Positions 26,235 to 37,118 of a DNA stretch of 64,000 nt are shown piece after piece (the stretch's first letter is position 1; each line of letters opens with the position of its first letter). Source of the DNA: an uncultured Stenotrophomonas sp. (lineage in GTDB: Bacteria > Pseudomonadota > Gammaproteobacteria > Xanthomonadales > Xanthomonadaceae). The position numbers and the translations under genes were made by a program. Where the stretch lies: positions 186,001 to 250,000 of the forward strand of contig CAJYNG010000017.1 in NCBI GenBank assembly GCA_913775725.1. Reading direction: 5' to 3'. A model generated the notes under the pieces. The model worked only from the letters and a program-made list of their open reading frames with translations, was not told the DNA's origin and searched no databases.

Positions 26235-27422
26235 TTACTTCAGGTTGATGATTTTTTTGGCATCAGCCTGGTTCTTCACACCCTTCGCCAGCGCCTGCTG
26301 GGCGGCCTGCTTGGCCTCCGGGATGCGACCTTCGGCATGCAGGACGCGTGCCAGGTTCAGGTAGGTCTCACCGTCCTTGGACAGCGGGGCAGCCTTCTGC
26401 CACGCATCGATCGCCTGCGGCACCTGGTCGGAGTAGTAGTAGGACTGGGCCAGCGCCAGGTAGACCTGGTAGTCCGGCTTCAGGATGCCCTTCTGCAACC
26501 CTTCGTTGATGACCGCGATGACGTCCTTTTCCTTGTGTTCGGTGTTGGCATAGATCGAGTACAGCTGCTTGTACTCGCGCTCTTCGGTGAGCTGGCCGCT
26601 GCTGCGCAGCTTGTCCATCACCGCAGCCGCCTTGTCCATCTGGTCGGCCTGCATGTACATGCTGGCCAGGTTCAGCTGGGCCTTCTTGTCGTTCGGGTTC
26701 TTGGCAGCCAGGGCCTCGGCTTCCTTGACCGCTTCACCGGACTGGCCGGCTTCGGACAGGGCCGCCATCAGCAGCTGGTTCCAGTTGTCCTTCGGTTCGG
26801 TCGAGCCGGCGATGGCCTGCTTCAGCACCGGGATCGCTTCCTGGTAGCGCTCCAGCTGGTACAGCGCCTGGCCCTTGGCGATCAGCTCTTCCGGCTTGGT
26901 CGACTTGCTCTCGGCAAAGTACTTGTCGAGGGTGGCCAGGCCTTCGGCGGTCTTGTCTTCCTGCAGCTCCAGCTGGCCCAGCATCAGCATCGACTGGAAG
27001 TGGCCGTTGTTGTCCAGGCCGTTGAACTGCAGGACCTGCTTCAGGTAGGCGATCGCTGCTGCGGTGTCGTCGGTCTGGTAGGCGGCCTGCGAGGCCAGCT
27101 GCGCAGCCAGCGACTTGTCGTACTCGTTCGCGGCGCTGTCAGCCAGGATGGCGTCGGCCTGGGTGCGGGTCTCCGGGAACTTTTCCTTGTTGTAGCTGTC
27201 GATCATTTTCTGCAGCTTGCTGCCCAGCTTGGCCGAAGCCTTGACCGTCGGCTCCTGGCGGGTCGCGTTCGGGTACAGCACCTCGGCCTTGGCCTGCTTG
27301 CCGCCGCGGTTGCCGCGCTCGGAGGAGCGCGAGGACTGCGCGAAGGCATCGGTGACCACGGCGCCGGTCAGGGCGGTCGCGACGAGGACGGAAAGCACAG
27401 CTTTGTGGTTACGGAAAATCAT
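26235..27422 (-). CDS. Periplasmic TPR-repeat protein
   Basis: 395 residues with a signal peptide (MIFRNHKAVLSVLVATALTGAVVTDAFA, cleaved near residue 28), then a Ser/Arg-rich linker and at least six helical TPR-like units to the C-terminus (examples: LYQLERYQEAIPVLKQAIAGS; AQLNLASMYMQADQMDKAAAVM; YLNLARVLHAEGRIPEAKQAAQQAL). It sits 143 bp upstream of tonB on the same strand. Such proteins accompany TonB clusters in several Proteobacteria and may be scaffolds for the TonB system. That role is inference from context. Confidence 0.8.
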   Translation of the reverse strand: MIFRNHKAVLSVLVATALTGAVVTDAFAQSSRSSERGNRGGKQAKAEVLYPNATRQEPTVKASAKLGSKLQKMIDSYNKEKFPETRTQADAILADSAANEYDKSLAAQLASQAAYQTDDTAAAIAYLKQVLQFNGLDNNGHFQSMLMLGQLELQEDKTAEGLATLDKYFAESKSTKPEELIAKGQALYQLERYQEAIPVLKQAIAGSTEPKDNWNQLLMAALSEAGQSGEAVKEAEALAAKNPNDKKAQLNLASMYMQADQMDKAAAVMDKLRSSGQLTEEREYKQLYSIYANTEHKEKDVIAVINEGLQKGILKPDYQVYLALAQSYYYSDQVPQAIDAWQKAAPLSKDGETYLNLARVLHAEGRIPEAKQAAQQALAKGVKNQADAKKIINLK

Positions 27423-27554
27423 CGTTCACCTCGATCGAACCGCCGGTTAGCGGCAAAGTCGGACTGTCAGAAAAATCTGAGCCGCCAAACGTATCAGAAA
27501 CAGATGGCGTGAGAAATCGTTTTATGTGCTGCAATACAGCATGAAACTGCGCAC

Positions 27555-28361
27555 TCATCCGCACTTTGGCCGCAGTCCGGCCGCCTGCGCCTGCTGATAG
27601 ACCGGCGTCAGAGCCGGTGCATCGCGTCGCAGTTCCTGGATCCGGTTGGCTGGGTCAGGGTGTGTGGACAGCCATTGTGGGCTGCGACCGCCACTGGCGG
27701 CCATCATGTTCTGCCACAGATCGACCGCCTGGGCCGGGTTGAAACCGGCCTGGGCCATCAGTCGCTGGCCGATCACGTCGGCCTCGCTCTCCTGGGTCCG
27801 CGAGCCGGGCAGCAGGAAGGCGGTTTGTGCGCCCATCCCGCCAAGCTGGTTCACGGTGCTGGCGGCACCCTCGCCGTAGGCTGCACCGGCGAGCGCGCCG
27901 AGCACGGCCAGGCCGGTCTGCGCCCCCATCTGGCGGGTGATGCGCTCTTCGTGGTGGCGGGCAATGACGTGACCGATTTCATGGCCGATTACGGCAGCCA
28001 GCTGGTCCTGATTCTTGGCGACAGTGAAGATGCCGGTGTTCACGCCGACCTTGCCGCCGGGCAGGGCGAAGGCGTTGGGCTCCTTGTCGACGAACACCGC
28101 AGTCTCCCACCGTACGCCACGGTACTGAGCAGGCAACTGCGCGACCAGCGCGTTGACCACACATTGCACGTAGCCGTTCTGGCGGCCGTCGGTGCTGATC
28201 TTTTCCTTCTGCTTGGTTTCGGCGAACGCCTGTGCTCCCAGCTGGTCCAGCTGCGCCTGTGATACGCCGCCCACCATCTGCCGGCGCCCGGTCGGGGAGG
28301 TCGTGGTCGCGCAGGCGCTGACCAGGGTAGTGATGACAAGGGCCAGCAGCAGTTGTTTCAT
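27555..28361 (-). CDS. M48 family metalloprotease, lipoprotein
   Basis: I start at ATG 28361 (MKQLLLALVITTLVSACATT), giving 268 residues. The signal peptide ends in a lipobox (LVSAC), so the protein should be anchored to a periplasmic membrane face. The zinc motif HEIGH lies in AAVIGHEIGHVIARHHEER (about residue 130), and the third ligand Glu is in TQESEADVIGQRLMAQAG. This matches the BepA/LoiP-type M48 proteases of envelope quality control, without the BepA TPR domain. The longer reading frame upstream has no signal-like sequence and was not used. Confidence 0.92.
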   Translation of the reverse strand: MKQLLLALVITTLVSACATTTSPTGRRQMVGGVSQAQLDQLGAQAFAETKQKEKISTDGRQNGYVQCVVNALVAQLPAQYRGVRWETAVFVDKEPNAFALPGGKVGVNTGIFTVAKNQDQLAAVIGHEIGHVIARHHEERITRQMGAQTGLAVLGALAGAAYGEGAASTVNQLGGMGAQTAFLLPGSRTQESEADVIGQRLMAQAGFNPAQAVDLWQNMMAASGGRSPQWLSTHPDPANRIQELRRDAPALTPVYQQAQAAGLRPKCG

Positions 28362-28432
28362 GGAAGCTCCCCCGTGTTCATGTGCGCAGTGTGTAGCGTA
28401 GCGGCTTAATCTTTCGTCAAGCGGACACGGCG

Positions 28433-29284
28433 TTACGTTGACCCCAGGAACACCATCGCGGCAAGCGCGACAGCGTTGTTCAACGCATGCGCGGTGATCG
28501 CGGCCCAGAGCGTACCGGTGCGCTGGTACAACCAGCAGAACGCAGCACCCATGCCGCCATAGACCAGCCACAGCTGCGCGATTTCGGCCGGGCCATTGGC
28601 ACTGGTGCCAGGGATTTCATGGATGAGAGCGAACGCAAGGCTGCTCAGTACCACGCCCAGCCACGGGCGCCCGGCCTTCCACAGGCGGCCAAACAGCACG
28701 CGGCGGAACAGCAGCTCCTCGTAGGCCGGTGCCAGTACCACCGCGAACAGCACCAGGAACAAGGGAAAGCGCGCGATCGCGCTCTGCATCAGCGCCAGGT
28801 TGGTGGGGACCGGCTCGACGCCGAACTGCTTGGCCAGGAAGGCGATGCCATTGCTGCCGAGCACGATCAGGGTCGCCACCAGCAGGGTCCAGCCCCAGGT
28901 GGAGGGACGGCGCAGCGCCTGCCGGGACGCGTGGCGCTCGCCGGCGTTGGCCGGCCGTCGCCAGAAGTACAGCAGCAGCGCGGCGCCGCCGGTGGCAAAC
29001 AGCGCCATGAGAATCTGCGCAAGCGCGCCGGGCTGGCCCAGTGACGCCGCTACCGATACCGAACTGGCCTCGGGTGCGCCAGCGCCGGCCTGCGCGTTCG
29101 CGTAACCGACCACCACGCCACGGTACAGGCCCCACAGCAGGCCGCTGATCAGGCTCAGGCCGAAGAGGGTGACAGCGGCGATGCCCAGGTCGATGAAGAA
29201 CCCCGCCAACGGCGAAACGGCACGCGGCGCGGCAGAGGCCGGCGGAACCGGGGGCGGGGCGGAAACCGGGGCGGATGCGGACAT
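28433..29284 (-). CDS. CPBP family intramembrane metalloprotease
   Basis: 283 residues from ATG 29284. A Pro/Ala-rich cytoplasmic N-terminus (~1-25) is followed by six or more hydrophobic segments. The CPBP/Abi motifs are EELLFRRVLFGRL (EExxxR), the conserved His in FALIHEIPG, and HALNNAVAL near the C-terminus. This is the Rce1-like prenyl-protease superfamily, which in bacteria is often linked to bacteriocin immunity or protein maturation. The substrate is unknown. It ends 71 bp from the M48 protease gene on the same strand. Confidence 0.88.
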   Translation of the reverse strand: MSASAPVSAPPPVPPASAAPRAVSPLAGFFIDLGIAAVTLFGLSLISGLLWGLYRGVVVGYANAQAGAGAPEASSVSVAASLGQPGALAQILMALFATGGAALLLYFWRRPANAGERHASRQALRRPSTWGWTLLVATLIVLGSNGIAFLAKQFGVEPVPTNLALMQSAIARFPLFLVLFAVVLAPAYEELLFRRVLFGRLWKAGRPWLGVVLSSLAFALIHEIPGTSANGPAEIAQLWLVYGGMGAAFCWLYQRTGTLWAAITAHALNNAVALAAMVFLGST

Positions 29285-29351
29285 CAGGTACCTGCGTTCA
29301 AGAGTCGAAGGCCGGCGCGCCTCCCCGCGCACCGGCCGTGTCCCGATTGTG

Positions 29352-31886
<2,535 letters not shown>

Positions 31887-31923
31887 TTATACCAGCCGGG
31901 GTCGAACGGCCCTGGTGTGTCCA

Positions 31924-33018
31924 CTATGGCACAGCCACGATCTGTGCATGTTCCACGTGGAACCGGGCGATATGGGTCAGTTCCTGCAGCGCCGCCGGAG
32001 TTTCGGTGGCGGTGATGAAGATCTGCGCCGGCCCATTGAGCAGGCGCTCCAGTACCCGCGCCTGGTGCGTGCGATCCAGTTCCGAGGCCAGATCGTCCAG
32101 CGCGATCACGGGCCATTCGCCGCGCTGTTCCGCATAGTCTTCGGCCTGTGCCAGCAGGCAGGCCAATGCCGTCAGCTTGGCCTGGCCACGGGAGAGCGCA
32201 TCACGCCCCGGAATGCTGTGGAAATCCACACTCCAGTCCGCCCGGTGGGGGCCCACCGAGGTGTACCCGGCCTGCCGGTCACGTTCCCGGGCCAGAAGCA
32301 GCGCATCGGCCAGGGGAAGCTCATGCCGTCGCCAACCAGGACTCAGTTCCAGTCCCTGGATGCCGAGTTGCGGAGCCAGGCTGGCGGCCAAGTCCACCGT
32401 GCGCTGCTGCAGACGCTCCAGATAGTGCTGGCGGCGGCTGGTCAGCGGTTCTCCGGCCTCGGCCAGTTCGTGATCCCAGGTATCGAGCATCCGCGACGGC
32501 CCGCCCTGCTTGAGCAGGGCATTGCGCTGTTTCAGCGCCCGGGAGTAGCGGCGCCACAGGGACAGAAAATCCGGTTCCACGTGGAACAAACCCCAATCGA
32601 GGAAGCGACGGCGGGGTTCGCCACCACCACTCACCAGGGCGTGGCTGCCAGGTTCAAAGGTCACGACTGCCAGCGCAGCGCAGAGATTGCCGAGCTGGGC
32701 CACGTCTTCGCCGTCCAGCCGTCCCTTCCAGTCCTGGCCACTGTGGCGCAGGCCGGCCTTGCGCCGGTGCGGCGGGTGAAGGGCACGTTGTTCGTCCCAT
32801 TCCACGAAGACTTCCAGCGCCTCCTGGCCCTGACGCACCAATCCATCGCGCACCCGGCCACGGAAACTGCGGCCATACGCCATCAGATGCAGGGCTTCGA
32901 GCACGCTGGTCTTGCCGGCACCGTTGTCGCCGGTCAGCAGGTTCAAGCCCGGCTGGGGAGACAGGTCCACCGCACTGAAGCGACGCAGTTGGTGCAAGGC
33001 GAGGCGGCGGATCTGCAT
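31924..33018 (-). CDS. recF: DNA replication and repair protein RecF
   Basis: An SMC-like ATPase that loads RecA at gaps with RecO and RecR. 364 residues; Walker A is [15 protein letters not shown] (about residues 30-44), the signature motif is [20 protein letters not shown] (about 280-299), and Walker B is [13 protein letters not shown]. The two FHVE tetrapeptides (FHVEPDF in the middle, RFHVEHAQ at the C-terminus) are encoded by parS-like 16-mers, so DNA-level selection has shaped the protein. A gap of 991 bp separates it from dnaN. Confidence 0.97.
   Translation of the reverse strand: MQIRRLALHQLRRFSAVDLSPQPGLNLLTGDNGAGKTSVLEALHLMAYGRSFRGRVRDGLVRQGQEALEVFVEWDEQRALHPPHRRKAGLRHSGQDWKGRLDGEDVAQLGNLCAALAVVTFEPGSHALVSGGGEPRRRFLDWGLFHVEPDFLSLWRRYSRALKQRNALLKQGGPSRMLDTWDHELAEAGEPLTSRRQHYLERLQQRTVDLAASLAPQLGIQGLELSPGWRRHELPLADALLLARERDRQAGYTSVGPHRADWSVDFHSIPGRDALSRGQAKLTALACLLAQAEDYAEQRGEWPVIALDDLASELDRTHQARVLERLLNGPAQIFITATETPAALQELTHIARFHVEHAQIVAVP
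31949..31964. promoter_or_regulatory. parS: parS-like site inside the 3' end of recF
   Basis: TGTTCCACGTGGAACC matches the ParB-binding palindrome TGTTCCACGTGGAACA at 15 of 16 positions. It encodes part of RecF FHVEHA. Confidence 0.85.
32573..32588. promoter_or_regulatory. parS: parS-like site inside recF
   Basis: GGTTCCACGTGGAACA matches the ParB palindrome at 15 of 16 positions and encodes RecF FHVEP. Confidence 0.85.
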
Positions 33019-33397
33019 GGGGCGCGAAAGACCATCCGCACGAGGCGGTAGAGAGGCAGGGAATCCATCAGCTTACTGCATTGGTCAAGCGAACCGTGCC
33101 GCGCCAGACATCGCCGCTGTGCTGAAGCCTCCGGCCGGCACCCCTGCGCGTGTTTCACGTGGTGGCGCTCCCTCACCAGGGCTCGCCTGGGTCTGGATAC
33201 GCCCGGAATCCTTGAATTCTGAGCGGCGGCGCAGGGTACAGGCCCTCAGATTTCAGCGATTTCAGCCTCATTCCGCGGGCATCGCGAGGCGCCCCCGCGG
33301 TGGATTGCGCGAACTCCGCGCAGATTTCTTGAAATCTCCGACGCGATGCCCTGGAGGGTTCCACAGATTTCAAAGAATTCGAGCCCGTCGTTTCACG
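33019..33397. other. Non-coding origin-flanking segment with AGATTTC heptamers
   Basis: No gene is supported here. The sequence holds AGATTTC at 33248 and 33322, an almost adjacent CGATTTC at 33257, and AGATTTC at 33365. A perfect palindrome, AGATTTC-TT-GAAATCT, lies at 33322-33337. A weak parS half-match (TGTTTCACGTG, 33151-33161) is also present. These heptamers continue into the AT-rich origin segment (GAAATCT at 33578) and may bind an origin protein. This is inference. Confidence 0.5.
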
Positions 33398-33590
33398 CTG
33401 TCCACAGCCGGTCTGTATGACTTATACACAAGGTATGGGCAAGCTGTGGATAAAAAAGCCCTTCTGCCACGGCTCGGAAACTATCCACAGGTTCCCCCCC
33501 AGCCTGAGGGGCCTCTATACAGGGGGTTTCAGGTGCATAAATCTATTAAAAATCAATTAGATAATGCATTTTTCCACGAAATCTAGGCCT
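33398..33590. other. oriC: Candidate chromosomal origin (oriC): DnaA boxes beside an AT-rich element
   Basis: DnaA-box matches cluster as CTGTCCACA (33398), TTATACACA (33422, fits TTATNCACA), TGTGGATAA (33445, a perfect box on the other strand) and CTATCCACA (33481). A GC-rich 33490-33530 follows, then an AT-rich stretch (about 33535-33576, with TCTATTAAAAATCAATTAG). That order is typical of DnaA boxes next to a duplex-unwinding element. The gap between dnaN and recF is far longer than usual, and parS sites flank it. The dnaA-dnaN gap also has two perfect DnaA boxes and is a competing candidate. Confidence 0.55.
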
Positions 33591-33929
33591 ACCATCACCA
33601 CCATGCTTTAGATTTATACCCAGATTTAGAAGCTAGGCAGGCCCCGATCCGACCCCAACCAGGGCTGTGGACAGTGGTGTCTGCAGATGAAGCAACCGCA
33701 GCGTTGCGACCCATGATCTGCTTCACCCCTTCGGCGAGTTCGGGGCACATGAGATCAGGCTGAAGCCCCAGAACGCATGCTCGATCGAAGGTCGCTGGAC
33801 AGCGCCCAAGCCGGCAACCAGGATTCCAACCGCTCAGGACCGATTGCATCGGAAGGGCAGCCAGGATCAATCGGCAGCCATCACTCTCGAGGAGGCCATT
33901 CCCCGGACGTGGAGATCCAGTGATCCCGA
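33591..33929. other. Non-coding segment between the origin candidate and the dnaN terminator
   Basis: I see no convincing gene. Imperfect direct repeats TAGATTTATACC/CAGATTTAGAAG (about 33609-33631) and another partial DnaA box (TGTGGACAG, 33666-33674) are present. A 91-codon minus-strand frame is rejected for lack of a ribosome-binding site and for its composition. Confidence 0.5.
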
Positions 33930-33945
33930 TGCTCCACGTGGAACG
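33930..33945. promoter_or_regulatory. parS: parS-like site downstream of dnaN
   Basis: TGCTCCACGTGGAACG matches the ParB palindrome at 14 of 16 positions. It abuts the dnaN terminator on its distal side. Confidence 0.75.
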
Positions 33946-33948
33946 TGC

Positions 33949-33982
33949 AAAAAAAAACGCCCGGAAAAATCCCGGGCGTCCT
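33949..33982 (-). terminator. Rho-independent terminator of dnaN
   Basis: On the minus strand, ACGCCCGG-loop-CCGGGCGT is followed by a run of nine T. It lies 28-61 bases past the dnaN stop and between two parS-like sites. Confidence 0.9.
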
Positions 33983-33984
33983 TC

Positions 33985-34000
33985 GGTTCCACGTGGAACA
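33985..34000. promoter_or_regulatory. parS: parS-like site between the dnaN stop and its terminator
   Basis: GGTTCCACGTGGAACA matches the ParB palindrome at 15 of 16 positions. It lies 9 bases past the dnaN stop codon. Confidence 0.85.
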
Positions 34001-34009
34001 GCACAGCTG

Positions 34010-35110
34010 TCAGAGACGCAGCGGCATCACCACGTGGCGCGACTTCTCGCTGCTGGATTCACGCACCAGCGCCGAGGAGTTGGAGTCGCGCAGCTGGATG
34101 ATCACTTCCTCGTCGCGCAGGGCGGAGAGGGCATCCAACAGGTAGTTCACGTTGAAGCCGATGGCCAGATCGCTGACCGTGGTGTCGGCCTCGATCTCTT
34201 CCTGGGCTTCTTCCTGTTCCGGGTTGTGCGCGCTGATCTTCAGGTTGCCCGGCGAGACTTCCACGCGGATACCGCGGTACTTCTCGTTGGACAGGATCGC
34301 GGCGCGCTGCAGCGAGGCACGCAGTGCTTCACGATCAACCTTCACTTCGCGGTCGGCACCGATCGGGATCACGGCTTCGTAATCCGGGAACCGGCCGTCG
34401 ATCAGCTTCGAGGTGAAGGTGACATCGTCGCGCTTGACGCGCACGTGGCTGCGGCCGACTTCCAGCTCGATCTCGCGATCGCCGCTCTCCAGCAGGCGCT
34501 GCAGTTCGGTTACGCCCTTGCGCGGCACGATGATCTGGCGCTTCGAACCGCTGGGCTTGGCCAGGTCGGTTTCACAAAGGGCCAGGCGGTGGCCGTCGGT
34601 GGCAACGGTACGCAGGGCATCACCGCGCAGGTCGAACAGCAGACCGTTGAGGTAATAGCGCACGTCCTGCTGGGCCATCGCGAACGCGGTGCGCTCGATC
34701 AGCTCCTTCAGGGTCGCTTCGCCGATGGCCACGCGCTCGGTGGCTTCCACTTCGTCAACCGACGGGAAGTCATTGGAGGGCAGGGTAGCCAGGGTGAAAC
34801 GGCTGCGGCCGGCCTGCACGGTGATCTTGTCACCGGTCTGCGAGACGGTGATCCGGCTGCCGTCGGGCAGGGCGCGGATGATCTCGAACAGCTTGCGGGC
34901 GGGAATGGTGGTTTCGCCGTCCTGGGCATCTTCAACCGCGATCCGCGACACCATCTCCACTTCCAGGTCGGTACCGGTCAGCGACAGCTGGCCGTTCTGT
35001 ACCTGGACCAGGAAATTGGCCAGAACCGGAAGGGTCTGGCGGCGTTCGACCACGTTGACGACCTGTGCCAACGGCTTGAGAAAGGCTTCGCGCTGCAGTG
35101 TGAAACGCAT
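34010..35110 (-). CDS. dnaN: DNA polymerase III beta sliding clamp
   Basis: The ring clamp that tethers the replicative polymerase. 366 residues, standard length, beginning MRFTLQREAFLKPLAQVVNVVERRQTLPVLANFLVQ. The three clamp domains are evident, and the C-terminal peptide-binding pocket region ends HVVMPLRL. It lies between dnaA (275-bp gap) and recF (991-bp gap) on the same strand and ends with its own terminator, so it is not cotranscribed with recF as in many bacteria. Confidence 0.98.
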   Translation of the reverse strand: MRFTLQREAFLKPLAQVVNVVERRQTLPVLANFLVQVQNGQLSLTGTDLEVEMVSRIAVEDAQDGETTIPARKLFEIIRALPDGSRITVSQTGDKITVQAGRSRFTLATLPSNDFPSVDEVEATERVAIGEATLKELIERTAFAMAQQDVRYYLNGLLFDLRGDALRTVATDGHRLALCETDLAKPSGSKRQIIVPRKGVTELQRLLESGDREIELEVGRSHVRVKRDDVTFTSKLIDGRFPDYEAVIPIGADREVKVDREALRASLQRAAILSNEKYRGIRVEVSPGNLKISAHNPEQEEAQEEIEADTTVSDLAIGFNVNYLLDALSALRDEEVIIQLRDSNSSALVRESSSEKSRHVVMPLRL

Positions 35111-35385
35111 GTGGTTCCGTGCCCCTATGCTTTAAAAAATGTGGAATAAATCAAAAGCTTGGTGGTGCTGGTAGAGACAGAATCGCTGGAAAACAACGCT
35201 AAGTTTTTGTAAATAAAGGTATTTCAGACCTCGAAACCCTCTGTATTACCGACCCCCAGGGGGTGGGGAAAGCTGTGGATAAATCCGACGCGATTTCAGA
35301 CGCCTTTTTTATCCACAACGTGTCCCGCGCTTGCTACCGGATTCTGCACCGTTTTGTGCGATGACGCCTCATCGGCATCCGTGCA
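35111..35385. promoter_or_regulatory. dnaA-dnaN intergenic region with two perfect DnaA boxes
   Basis: TGTGGATAA at 35274-35282 and TTATCCACA at 35309-35317 are perfect DnaA boxes in opposite orientation. AT-rich stretches lie at about 35126-35155 (TTTAAAAAATGTGGAATAAA) and 35200-35223 (TAAGTTTTTGTAAATAAAGG). CGATTTCAGA (35291-35300) echoes the heptamers near 33.25 kb. The region must carry the dnaN promoter and is an alternative location for oriC or a DnaA-control site. Confidence 0.6.
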
Positions 35386-36717
35386 TCATTCGCTCAGCTT
35401 CCGGATCAGCTTGTCCCAGTCCTCGCGGAGCTTGCCGTCGGTTTCCATCAGGGTCCGGATCTGGCGGCAGGCATGCAGCACCGTGGTGTGATCGCGACCG
35501 GCAAAGGCGTCGCCGATCTCGGGCAGGCTGTGCTCGGTCAGTTCCTTGGTCAGGGCCATGGCGACCTGGCGGGGGCGGGCCAGCGAGCGGGTCCGACGCT
35601 TCGACAGCAGATCCTTGATCTGCAGGCCGTAGTAGTCGGCAACGGTTTTCTGGATGTTGGGAATGCTGATCGCCTGCTGCTGGGCGCGCAGCAGATCGCG
35701 CAGGGTTTCCTGGGCGAATTCGGTGGTGATCGCGCGGCCGGTGAAGTTGGCGCGGGCGGTCAGGGTATTGAGCGCACCTTCGAGGTCGCGCACGTTGGAG
35801 CGCATCTTCTTGGCGATCAGGAACGCAACATCATCGGGAATCTCGGCACCGCGCTCGCGCGCCTTGGCCAGCACGATCGCGGCGCGGGTCTCGAAGTCCG
35901 GCGGTTCGATCGCGACCGACAGGCCCCAGGCAAGCCGCGACTTCAGGCGCGCTTCCAGGCCTTCGACTTCGCGCGGATAGCGGTCGCAGGTCAGGATGAT
36001 CTGCTGCTTGCCATCGAACAATGCGTTGAAGGTATGGAAGAACTCTTCCTGGGTGCGGTCCTTGCCGGCGAAGAACTGGATGTCATCGATCAGCAGCGCG
36101 TCCACCTGCTGGAACTGGCGCTTGAACTGATCCATGGTCTTTTCCTGCAGGGCCCGGATCATCGCGCTGAAGAACTGTTCCGAACGCAGGTACAGCACCT
36201 TCGCGCCTGGATTGGCCTGGCGCATCGCGTTGCCGGCGGCGAACATCAGGTGGGTCTTGCCCAGGCCGGTGCCTCCGTACAGCAGCAGCGGGTTGTGCGC
36301 GCGGTCGCCCGGCTTCTGCGCTGCCTGGAAGGCGGCGGCCAGGCCCAGCTGGTTGCTGCGGCCTTCGACGAAGTTGGCGAACGTGTAGTGATTGTCCAGG
36401 TTGCCGGCGAACGGCACCTGCGGTTCGCTGGACACATGCGCCGACGGCGTGGAAACCGGCGCGTTCTGCGCCTCCACAGGACGCGGGCGCGAGCCGATTT
36501 CAAGAAAAACGTCGCTGAAACCGGCGAAATGAGCCAGCAGTTCGCGGATCCGGGCCAGGTACAGCTCGCGGACCTGGTCGACGATGAAGGCATTCGGTGC
36601 ATACAGCACCAGGCTGTCCACGCGCAGATCGGCCTGCAGCGGCTTCAACCAGGTATGAACGTCTTCCGGCGGGAACTCCGCTTCGAGGCGCTCGAGACTA
36701 CGGGACCAAGCATCCAT
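35386..36717 (-). CDS. dnaA: Chromosomal replication initiator protein DnaA
   Basis: The origin-binding AAA+ ATPase. I use ATG 36717 ([28 protein letters not shown]), giving 443 residues; a TTG two codons upstream is also in frame. Domain I (1-85) is followed by a short linker and the AAA+ core: Walker [17 protein letters not shown] and Walker [13 protein letters not shown]. The C-terminal DNA-binding domain carries the DnaA signature [19 protein letters not shown]. It is divergent from rpmH. Confidence 0.98.
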   Translation of the reverse strand: MDAWSRSLERLEAEFPPEDVHTWLKPLQADLRVDSLVLYAPNAFIVDQVRELYLARIRELLAHFAGFSDVFLEIGSRPRPVEAQNAPVSTPSAHVSSEPQVPFAGNLDNHYTFANFVEGRSNQLGLAAAFQAAQKPGDRAHNPLLLYGGTGLGKTHLMFAAGNAMRQANPGAKVLYLRSEQFFSAMIRALQEKTMDQFKRQFQQVDALLIDDIQFFAGKDRTQEEFFHTFNALFDGKQQIILTCDRYPREVEGLEARLKSRLAWGLSVAIEPPDFETRAAIVLAKARERGAEIPDDVAFLIAKKMRSNVRDLEGALNTLTARANFTGRAITTEFAQETLRDLLRAQQQAISIPNIQKTVADYYGLQIKDLLSKRRTRSLARPRQVAMALTKELTEHSLPEIGDAFAGRDHTTVLHACRQIRTLMETDGKLREDWDKLIRKLSE

Positions 36718-36842
36718 CAGCAATAATCGTCCGGTGGCCGGGGCATGGACGCGACAAGGCGCCCAAACACAGGCCGGAAAGGGGGGAAATGGATGGCTCA
36801 GACTACCACCGAGCGCCCGCCTTCGGAATGCTTGTCCCCTAC

Positions 36843-36851
36843 TTATTCACA
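36843..36851. promoter_or_regulatory. DnaA box in the dnaA-rpmH divergent region
   Basis: TTATTCACA fits the TTATNCACA DnaA consensus. It is followed by the weaker ACATCCACA (36855-36863). Its position upstream of dnaA fits autoregulation. Confidence 0.6.
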
Positions 36852-36903
36852 AAAACATCCACAGCTATTGCACAGCCCAGTGAATTCGCGTAGCTGACAG
36901 GGC

Positions 36904-36933
36904 TTGACTTGGGGCGGGGTACCTCTCTAGAAT
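36904..36933 (+). promoter_or_regulatory. Sigma-70 promoter of rpmH
   Basis: A -35 box TTGACT (36904-36909) and a -10 box TAGAAT (36928-36933) are separated by 18 bases. They lie 39 bases before the rpmH start. Confidence 0.7.
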
Positions 36934-36972
36934 TTCCGGTTCTTTCCGTCCCATTCATACGAGAGGCCCCCA

Positions 36973-37113
36973 ATGGCCACGAAGCGCACCTACCAGCCCA
37001 GCAACCTCAAGCGTAAGCGCGACCACGGCTTCCGTGCCCGTATGAAGACCGCTGACGGCCGCAAGATCCTGTCGCGTCGCCGCGCCAAGGGCCGCAAAGT
37101 CCTGAGCGCCTGA
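36973..37113 (+). CDS. rpmH: 50S ribosomal protein L34
   Basis: 46 residues ([20 protein letters not shown]... ending GRKVLSA), the universal L34 sequence pattern of a short Arg/Lys-rich ribosomal protein. GAGAGG lies about 8 bases upstream of the start. It is followed 5 bp later by rnpA, the conserved pair upstream of dnaA. Confidence 0.98.
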   Translation: MATKRTYQPSNLKRKRDHGFRARMKTADGRKILSRRRAKGRKVLSA

Positions 37114-37118
37114 TTGCC

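Noticed and set aside
33151-33166. Fifth parS-like site (TGTTTCACGTGGTGGC)
   Set aside because: Only the left arm and centre match the ParB palindrome; the right arm fails at five positions, so it is not listed as a site.
33595-33870. 91-codon minus-strand gene in the recF-dnaN gap
   Set aside because: No ribosome-binding site, no recognisable sequence, and the region looks like non-coding origin-flanking DNA.
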